Part shown: positions 1 to 4,557 of the stretch, in pieces | Numbering within the stretch: position 1 is the first letter of the stretch | Layout of the letters: every line of letters begins with the position of its first letter | Assembly (NCBI GenBank): GCA_030731685.1 | Contig: JANQTO010000147.1 | Span: 1 to 5,700, forward strand | DNA from: Nonlabens sp. | GTDB taxonomy: Bacteria > Bacteroidota > Bacteroidia > Flavobacteriales > Flavobacteriaceae | Direction of reading: 5' to 3' | Length of the DNA stretch: 5,700 nt | Notes under the pieces: generated by a model | Told to the model about the DNA's origin: nothing | Databases searched by the model: none | The model's input: the letters and a program-made list of their open reading frames with translations, nothing else | Position numbers and translations under genes: made by a program

Positions 1-1879
1 CAATATGACTGTGCTCGTCTATGATACCACTAGTAAGGTGCTTACCGGTTGCGTCAATAACTCTTGCATTGCCCGCTTTTAAATTTGTACCTACTTGTGA
101 AATCTTACCGTTTACGACAAGTACGTCAGTGTTTTTAAGAATACCATCTTTCTCGTTAGTCCACACGGTTGCATTTTTGTAGAGTACACTCTCGGCCACA
201 GGTTTTTTATCATTTCCAAAACCTATGTTTGGATATGTCATTTTTCCTAGTGTAATAGGAGTGTCCTTTTCCTTATCTTCCTTGTCTTTCTTTTCTTCCT
301 CAGCCTCAGCGGTAGATTTTGTAGCCGTGAAAGCAACCGAGTTTCCAGAAGGTAGATATGCTGTGCCAGTGATATTGTCAGAACTACTATTTATAGAAGC
401 AACAAATCTTGTAAAGGTTTTTTCTTCGGCGTCTTTTTGTGATGTTGTAATTGTTAACCAGTCAGATTTGTAGTCGATTTTAGAGCCTAGCTTGATGCTA
501 TCTGTTTTTACCTCGATAGATTTTCCACTACCTGAAATTTTAAAACTATACGGCATGTTGTTCACCATAGTGGTGTACGTGCCGTCTATATCTTTAACAC
601 TTCGGTCTTTGATTACATATTTAGTTCCTTGTACCCAGTTTTCGTAAATCTTAGTGTCTTCTTCAAACAGCTCACCCGATGTGATTAAGAAGTTTGCAAG
701 CTTACCTTTTTCAAGGGAACCTATACTGGCAGATGCTCCTATGATTTGTGCAGGTTGTGTGGTTAGTGCAGCAAGTGCTTGGTCTTTAGTAAGGCCGTAT
801 TGAATTGCTTTTTTGATTTTAGCCATTAACAGGTCTGGTGTTTTAAGACCGTCTGTTGTAATAGCATAGTTTATACCTGCCTTATTAAGTGCCATAGGAT
901 TAGATGGCGCCTGTTTCCACTCACGCATATCAGATAGGTTTACGTACCATTCTTGATATGGGTTAGTAACATCATAAGCATCCGGAAAGTTTACTGGGAT
1001 GATTAACGATGCGTTTGTCGCTTTAATATCGTCTATCATCTCGTAAGAGTCTGCACCGCCTATGATTACAAACTGTTTGCCTATACGGTCACCCAGGTTG
1101 TCAGCACGCAGTACATTTTTCTTTTCGCCAGCGTCAATGTATTGTACCAATGCCTTTTTAGACTGCAAGGCTTCAAGCGTTAAATCTTTACTTTTTGCAA
1201 ATCCTTTTGAGTACCAGTCTGCATCAAAATGTGCTTGACGTAGGACTGCAGTCATTCCCATAAGTGAAGTAGGGTAGACCTGTGCAGTTTGCACACTGCG
1301 CTGGAAGCTATAGAAATTACCGCTCATAAGGTTGAGCATGCGCTCAGAATCGTCGCTGTCTGTATTGAGTGTAACGAGTAAACCGTTTCCACGTGCAAGA
1401 CCGTCTGGCATGTGTGTTTGCACAACGCCAAATCCTGCTTCTACCAGTTTTTTAGCATCGTCATCATTATATTTATATCCATCTATAGCGCGCTGTTCCG
1501 CTCGTATGTGGTCGTTCCAATAGTAACCTTTGCGGCCTTCGTCCCACTGGGTAGAACCACCACGTTCTGCACGTTCAGGCTTTTTCATCCCAAAATCGCT
1601 ATAAGATTCTATAAACGACGGGTAAATAAAAAGTCCTGTACCATCTATCACAACCACACCTTGGGGTATGGTTACATTGCTGCCCACGGCTTCTATCTTA
1701 CCATTTTTGATAAGGATAGTTGCGTTTTTAAGCGTCGTTCCAGGTTTTGTGACAATGGTTGCATTTTTTATCGCGCGCACCGTGGTGCTCACTGCGCTTA
1801 TATCGTCACTCACTGGAAAATATTCCTGCGCCTGAGCAATACCACATGCAAGTAGTAAAATAATTAGGTGTTTTTTCAT
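1..1879 (-). CDS. Secreted two-domain amidohydrolase family protein (partial, C-terminus beyond left edge)
   Basis: The frame is open from the ATG at 1879-1877 to the window edge: 626 codons plus one base, with no stop, so the gene continues leftward. Residues 1-17 form a signal peptide (MKKHLIILLLACGIAQA, then Q), so the product is probably periplasmic. Residues 35-97 contain NATIV (39-43), GKIEAVG (60-66) and VIDGTG (77-82), the usual N-terminal beta-sandwich and entry to an amidohydrolase barrel, but the expected HxH site reads ESYSDFG (91-97). This first domain closes with GSLEKGKLANF (387-397), a typical amidohydrolase ending. A charged linker of E, K and D (about 524-539) follows. The pattern then restarts with NATVW (569-573), GKISQVG (591-597), VIDATG and TSGIIDEHSHI (616-626), whose HSH is a proper metal-binding HxH. 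The catalytic domain is therefore mostly outside the window. Family relatives (imidazolonepropionase- or prolidase-like) are usually about 1000 residues in Bacteroidota. The substrate cannot be inferred. An LLAC lipobox reading at Cys12 is possible but sits unusually early. Confidence 0.88.
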   Translation of the reverse strand, partial: MKKHLIILLLACGIAQAQEYFPVSDDISAVSTTVRAIKNATIVTKPGTTLKNATILIKNGKIEAVGSNVTIPQGVVVIDGTGLFIYPSFIESYSDFGMKKPERAERGGSTQWDEGRKGYYWNDHIRAEQRAIDGYKYNDDDAKKLVEAGFGVVQTHMPDGLARGNGLLVTLNTDSDDSERMLNLMSGNFYSFQRSVQTAQVYPTSLMGMTAVLRQAHFDADWYSKGFAKSKDLTLEALQSKKALVQYIDAGEKKNVLRADNLGDRIGKQFVIIGGADSYEMIDDIKATNASLIIPVNFPDAYDVTNPYQEWYVNLSDMREWKQAPSNPMALNKAGINYAITTDGLKTPDLLMAKIKKAIQYGLTKDQALAALTTQPAQIIGASASIGSLEKGKLANFLITSGELFEEDTKIYENWVQGTKYVIKDRSVKDIDGTYTTMVNNMPYSFKISGSGKSIEVKTDSIKLGSKIDYKSDWLTITTSQKDAEEKTFTRFVASINSSSDNITGTAYLPSGNSVAFTATKSTAEAEEEKKDKEDKEKDTPITLGKMTYPNIGFGNDKKPVAESVLYKNATVWTNEKDGILKNTDVLVVNGKISQVGTNLKAGNARVIDATGKHLTSGIIDEHSHI

Positions 1880-1901
1880 GAAATTGTTTTTGATAAGGGT
1901 A

Positions 1902-1909
1902 TAAAGATA
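1902..1909 (-). promoter_or_regulatory. Candidate -7 promoter element for the amidohydrolase gene
   Basis: On the minus strand this reads TATCTTTA, one base away from the Bacteroidota -7 consensus TAnnTTTG, and lies 22 bp before the amidohydrolase ATG. No TTG was found at a proper -33 distance, so the call rests on a single short match in AT-rich DNA. Confidence 0.25.
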
Positions 1910-1935
1910 GGTTTTTTGGGATGAGTTTTTGCGTC

Positions 1936-1951
1936 GGTGAGTTGGTGAGTT
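1936..1951. repeat. Tandem duplication of an 8-bp unit (GGTGAGTT x2)
   Basis: Two perfect adjacent copies of GGTGAGTT occupy 1936-1943 and 1944-1951, about 57-72 bp upstream of the amidohydrolase start. They lie close to where a -33 region or upstream operator would be, but no function can be assigned. Confidence 0.6.
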
Positions 1952-1980
1952 TGTTTTTAATTGAGGTTAGTTTTTAGTCT

Positions 1981-2028
1981 CAGTTTGCAGTTTGCAGTTT
2001 GCAGTCTCAGTCTCAGTCGCGGTCGCAG
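1981..2028. repeat. Compound microsatellite: CAGTTTG x3 followed by CAGTCT-like hexamers
   Basis: Three perfect CAGTTTG heptamers (1981-2001) run directly into hexamers CAGTCT, CAGTCT, CAGTCG and CGGTCG (2002-2025), ending in CAG. A TAGTCT at 1975-1980 looks like a degenerate unit on the other side. The array lies about 100-150 bp upstream of the amidohydrolase start. The change of unit length from 7 to 6 within one array suggests slippage-driven growth. Similar CAGT-rich strings are, from memory, common between genes in flavobacteria; this was not searched. Confidence 0.8.
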
Positions 2029-2133
2029 TTTTGTAGTGAACTTTAATAAATTAAACGATTCTAACGATATTGTGAGTTATTGCATTAAAAACTTTTAGCT
2101 CAAGTTTCATGAAGTTCAATATTAAAAATTAAG

Positions 2134-2175
2134 CATTATTCATTCGACAATAGTCATTAAACATTAATCATTCAG
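2134..2175. repeat. Degenerate heptamer array (CATTnnn x6) overlapping the DUF3810 stop codon
   Basis: Six consecutive 7-base units begin with CATT or a close variant: CATTATT, CATTCGA, CAATAGT, CATTAAA, CATTAAT and CATTCAG. The strict 7-base spacing argues against chance AT-richness. The last two units supply the TGA stop (2170-2168 on the minus strand) and the final Glu codon of the DUF3810 gene, so the array extends into the coding sequence. Confidence 0.6.
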
Positions 2176-3223
2176 AAGCTACCAGTAACGCCACAACGTA
2201 ACTGTAGGTTTGCATGCCGCCTGGCTGATTGTTTGCCTTGAGATACTGATTATAGGTAGCCTGTGAAACGTCTTCGATGACGCCTTCATATTGTTGCCAA
2301 AACGTGCGTAGTTCTCTATAATTTGCAAGAATTCCTGGTCGCATGCTTGCTTTTGCCACTTCAAATGCTTCCATATCGTTTGCCGCAAGCTCGCCTAGCA
2401 AATAATTCAGAGCAAATACGTTTGCGCTGTACTGAAAATAAGGGTCGCTGTGCACTTTACCTGCGTTGATAGCGATGAAATTTGCCTCGTTTTCTTTGGC
2501 ATAACCCAGCTGGTGCGCCATTTCGTGTAAAATAAGTACAGGAGCTTTATAGAAATTGATGTAGCCATTTGTTTGCGCTTCGCCACTTATCGGGTTTAGG
2601 TAGCCACCGTAACCCATATAACTCAACGGTAGCGTGAGCAAGGACTCTTTGATACTCGTCGGTCCCATGGAGATGCGCAACTCCTGCTGTGGTACTTTTT
2701 CAAATGCTGGCGCGGCGATTTCAAATAATTCGGCTTGTGAGCGCGTGAATGTTACCGGTAGTGAGTCTATAGGTTGCAAGCTGGCATGTAATTGGTTAGA
2801 TACCGCTACATATTCGTTCACAGTACGTTTAAGTTGGTCCAGCGTGTAGGTTTGTGACTTGTTTAATGTAACGTGCAGTGGTTGACGGTAATAATTAAAA
2901 CCCCACAAGACCTGAAACAATGCAATGACTACGTTGAGCGTGGTGAGAAATTGGAGATATCGCTTTCGCGAAAGCGTAATCAAACCCTTCTTACTAATCC
3001 ATAACCATCTTAAGACTAAAATTATACAGACTGCATATCCTACATCGCCTATGGAAAATGGTATCCAGCCCAGTGCATACCGCATGGTTTTGGCAATAAA
3101 TGGATAGATTCCCGTGCTGTACCAGCGTTCTATAAATGCAGGAAAAGAACGCAACGAGTAATAAAGTAAGAGTTGCGCAACAAGTACCGCCGCTGCGATT
3201 ATCAAGGACTTTTTTTGTGCCAT
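2168..3223 (-). CDS. DUF3810 family inner-membrane protein with HExxH metallopeptidase-like motif
   Basis: A complete 351-residue protein, MAQKKS... to ...LVASE, ending in TGA. Three hydrophobic segments are visible near residues 6-24, 57-77 and 93-109. The Lys-rich N-terminus and the basic loop SKKG...SRKR (77-88) suggest a cytoplasmic N-terminus and a periplasmic C-terminal domain from about residue 111 onward. WGFNYYRQPL (107-116) is typical of DUF3810. The key motif is HEMAHQLG (233-240) followed by ENEANF (244-249): an HExxH zinc-binding signature, with Glu246 a candidate third ligand. This suggests a membrane-anchored zinc peptidase, although to my knowledge the family's activity is not established. 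The next gene in the same direction is the secreted amidohydrolase, 288 bp away; the GlmU-like gene is divergent 99 bp upstream. Codons 83-88 (TLSRKR) contain a 16-bp palindrome repeated elsewhere in the window. No Shine-Dalgarno precedes the start. Confidence 0.92.
   Translation of the reverse strand: MAQKKSLIIAAAVLVAQLLLYYSLRSFPAFIERWYSTGIYPFIAKTMRYALGWIPFSIGDVGYAVCIILVLRWLWISKKGLITLSRKRYLQFLTTLNVVIALFQVLWGFNYYRQPLHVTLNKSQTYTLDQLKRTVNEYVAVSNQLHASLQPIDSLPVTFTRSQAELFEIAAPAFEKVPQQELRISMGPTSIKESLLTLPLSYMGYGGYLNPISGEAQTNGYINFYKAPVLILHEMAHQLGYAKENEANFIAINAGKVHSDPYFQYSANVFALNYLLGELAANDMEAFEVAKASMRPGILANYRELRTFWQQYEGVIEDVSQATYNQYLKANNQPGGMQTYSYVVALLVASE
2961..2976. repeat. 16-bp perfect palindrome CGCTTTCGCGAAAGCG, copy 1
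   Basis: This perfectly self-complementary 16-mer lies within the DUF3810 coding sequence, where on the minus strand it encodes most of T-L-S-R-K-R (residues 83-88) in the predicted basic cytoplasmic loop between membrane segments 2 and 3. An identical copy lies at 4602-4617 in an unrelated gene and a different reading frame. The flanking bases of the two copies are not alike, so only the palindrome itself is shared. Confidence 0.9.
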
Positions 3224-3322
3224 TGTGTAAATGTAAAGAACAAAACGCTTTGGTGCGACCTCGCTGCTGTTTTTTGAAACCTAAATTTTAACGACCTTTG
3301 TTCTTTACAACCAGATGAATCT
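3224..3322. promoter_or_regulatory. Divergent promoter region between DUF3810 and GlmU-like genes
   Basis: This 99-bp region must hold the promoters for both divergently transcribed genes unless transcription enters from elsewhere. For the plus strand, TTTTTTG ending at 3276 followed after 16 bases by GACCTTTG (3293-3300) is a near match to the Bacteroidota TTG / TAnnTTTG promoter; spacing is at or just under the usual range. No equally good element was found for the minus strand. Neither start has an AGGAGG-like site nearby, as expected for Bacteroidota. The region is bracketed by a perfect inverted repeat. Confidence 0.5.
3232..3309. repeat. Perfect 13-bp inverted repeat flanking the divergent promoter region
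   Basis: TGTAAAGAACAAA (3232-3244) and TTTGTTCTTTACA (3297-3309) are exact reverse complements separated by 52 bp. Read in the direction of each gene, the same element TTTGTTCTTTACA ends 8 bp before the DUF3810 ATG and 13 bp before the GlmU-like ATG. This symmetric placement suggests either a shared operator or matched core-promoter or leader elements that would co-regulate the two genes. The spacer is long for a terminator-type hairpin, and there is no T-tract. Confidence 0.75.
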
Positions 3323-4495
3323 ATGAACTATATTTTAGCCGATTTCCAAAAGCATAATGCCCTGTTGCCATTTACGTATACGCGACCTACCAGTGAATTG
3401 CGTTGCGGTATACTTACCCTTAAAGAAAAGTGGGAAAAGCATTTAGATACGCAAGTTAGTTTCTTGACCCAAGACTATTTACAGACTAAATATCCGCTAA
3501 AAGAAACTACAGATAATGTAGTGATTGCAGGGAACCTATTTGCCACAGCAGCTCTCTGCGAGGCCATAAATAAATTGGAATTAGGGCAGCAGTTAGTACA
3601 TAATGAGATTCTTATCGCTTATCGCGCATCAACATCTCAGGTTGCTATAGAAACGCTGGAACAAGTACATTTCAATGGCGATTGTGATGGTATTTTTAAT
3701 ACGTGGGATATTTTTTCTAAAAACGGCAAAGCCCTCGAGGCCGACTATGACCTCATTACCGCAGGTAGAACCAGCCAGCCCATTCCTGAGACTGTTCAGG
3801 CTTTAAACGCATCGCGTATCTTTATAGAAGAAGGCGCCGTGCTTCAATTTGCGACACTCAACGCGTCAACAGGTTGTATATATATAGGTAAAGATGCTGA
3901 GGTAATGGAAGGCACGCTCATACGCGGTTCATTTGCTCTTTGCGAGCACAGCGCGACAAAACTAGGGACCAAAGTCTATGGACCTACCACCGTAGGACCA
4001 CATTCAAAAATAGGCGGTGAGGTAAATAACTCGGTAATTTTTGGCTATTCAAATAAAGGTCATGAAGGTTTCTTGGGAAATTCTGTGATAGGTGAGTGGT
4101 GCAATTTGGGTGCAGACACAAACACGAGTAACCTCAAAAACAATTATGCTGAGGTCAAGCTTTGGGATTATGAAACCGGTCGTTTTGCACCAACGGGCTT
4201 GCAGTTTTGTGGCTTAATGATGGGTGACCATTCTAAATGCGGCATCAATACCATGTTCAATACGGGAACAGTTGTGGGCGTGAGCGCAAACATTTATGGA
4301 GCTGGCTACCCTCGTAATTTTGTTCCGTCCTTTGTATGGGGTGGACCACAAGGCACCATGACCTATAAGACGAATAAGGCTTATGAGGTCGCTGATGTGG
4401 TTATGAAACGCCGCGGTCTGTCACTAGAACAGGTAGATATAGCTATACTAGATGCCATTTTTGAGGCGACAAAATCCTATCGCAAGGACGACTAA
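3323..4495 (+). CDS. GlmU-like protein (putative UDP-GlcNAc diphosphorylase / glucosamine-1-phosphate N-acetyltransferase of the Bacteroidota type)
   Basis: A complete 390-residue cytoplasmic protein with no signal peptide or membrane segment. The N-terminus, NYILADFQKHNALLPFTYTR followed by PTSELRCGILTLKEKW (22-37), matches the variant nucleotidyltransferase domain of Bacteroidota 'alternative GlmU' proteins and lacks the classic GxGTRM signature of standard GlmU. NTWDIF (126-131) lies late in this domain. From about residue 165 to 325, repeated hexapeptide-like turns (IYIGKDAEV, TKVYGPTTVGPHSKIGGEV, SVIGEWCNLGADT, GDHSKCGINTMFNTGTVVG) indicate a left-handed beta-helix of the acyltransferase type. 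The family is thought to convert glucosamine-1-phosphate to UDP-GlcNAc for peptidoglycan and LPS. Whether both half-reactions occur here is inference. The ATG at 3315 is immediately followed by a stop, so 3323 is the natural start. The metalloprotease gene follows 62 bp downstream on the same strand. Confidence 0.88.
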   Translation: MNYILADFQKHNALLPFTYTRPTSELRCGILTLKEKWEKHLDTQVSFLTQDYLQTKYPLKETTDNVVIAGNLFATAALCEAINKLELGQQLVHNEILIAYRASTSQVAIETLEQVHFNGDCDGIFNTWDIFSKNGKALEADYDLITAGRTSQPIPETVQALNASRIFIEEGAVLQFATLNASTGCIYIGKDAEVMEGTLIRGSFALCEHSATKLGTKVYGPTTVGPHSKIGGEVNNSVIFGYSNKGHEGFLGNSVIGEWCNLGADTNTSNLKNNYAEVKLWDYETGRFAPTGLQFCGLMMGDHSKCGINTMFNTGTVVGVSANIYGAGYPRNFVPSFVWGGPQGTMTYKTNKAYEVADVVMKRRGLSLEQVDIAILDAIFEATKSYRKDD

Positions 4496-4497
4496 AC

Positions 4498-4519
4498 GAG
4501 CATAAATTCCTTTTTGCTC
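4498..4519 (+). terminator. Weak hairpin just after the GlmU-like stop, possible terminator
   Basis: GAGCA (4498-4502) pairs with TGCTC (4515-4519), and after one T-T mismatch AAA (4504-4506) pairs with TTT (4511-4513) around a TTCC loop. The following bases (TTCACTTTTACC) are only moderately T-rich. The structure is short and AT-rich in its inner half, so at best it is a weak terminator or attenuator between the GlmU-like and metalloprotease genes. Confidence 0.3.
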
Positions 4520-4540
4520 TTCACTTTTACCGTAACTTTA
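4514..4540 (+). promoter_or_regulatory. Candidate promoter for the metalloprotease gene
   Basis: TTG (4514-4516) followed after 16 bases by TAACTTTA (4533-4540) resembles the Bacteroidota TTG / TAnnTTTG promoter, with one mismatch in the -7 element and slightly short spacing. It lies 17 bp before the ATG at 4558 and would give a very short leader. The TTG overlaps the right arm of the weak hairpin after the GlmU-like gene. Confidence 0.35.
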
Positions 4541-4557
4541 TCACTTAAACTAAGCTT

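Larger units (their letters stand above)
1880..2167. other. AT-rich intergenic spacer with short tandem repeats
   Basis: This 288-bp spacer separates the stop of the DUF3810 gene from the start of the amidohydrolase gene; both are on the minus strand. No coding frame or RNA gene is recognisable in it. It holds three short tandem-repeat clusters (listed separately) and a possible minus-strand -7 element close to the amidohydrolase start. No convincing GC-rich hairpin with a T-tract was seen downstream of the DUF3810 stop, so read-through between the two genes cannot be excluded, although the length argues for a separate promoter. Confidence 0.8.

Noticed and set aside
1841..1849. Lipoprotein reading of the amidohydrolase (LLAC, Cys12)
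   Set aside because: Cys12 leaves only a very short hydrophobic core; AQA before Gln18 is a better signal-peptidase I site. The possibility is noted but not preferred.
225..1855. Several plus-strand open frames (225-473, 1332-1523, 1412-1855)
   Set aside because: All lie antisense to the long, well-supported amidohydrolase frame, and their translations are low-complexity or family-less.
2042..2055. AT-only inverted repeat TTTAAT-AA-ATTAAA
   Set aside because: The 6-base arms with a 2-base gap cannot form a useful hairpin, and such matches are common in AT-rich spacers.
1981..2175. CRISPR-like array
   Set aside because: The units are 6-8 bp and directly adjacent, with no spacers of uniform length and no cas genes in view; these are tandem microsatellites.
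2179..3107. Short frames overlapping the DUF3810 gene (2179-2388 minus; 2634-2849 and 2925-3107 plus)
   Set aside because: They are shadows of a complete gene with recognisable family motifs; none has its own motif or promoter.
3232..3309. Inverted repeat as insertion-sequence ends
   Set aside because: Only 52 bp lies between the arms, with no transposase and no flanking target duplication, and the position at two start codons favours a regulatory reading.
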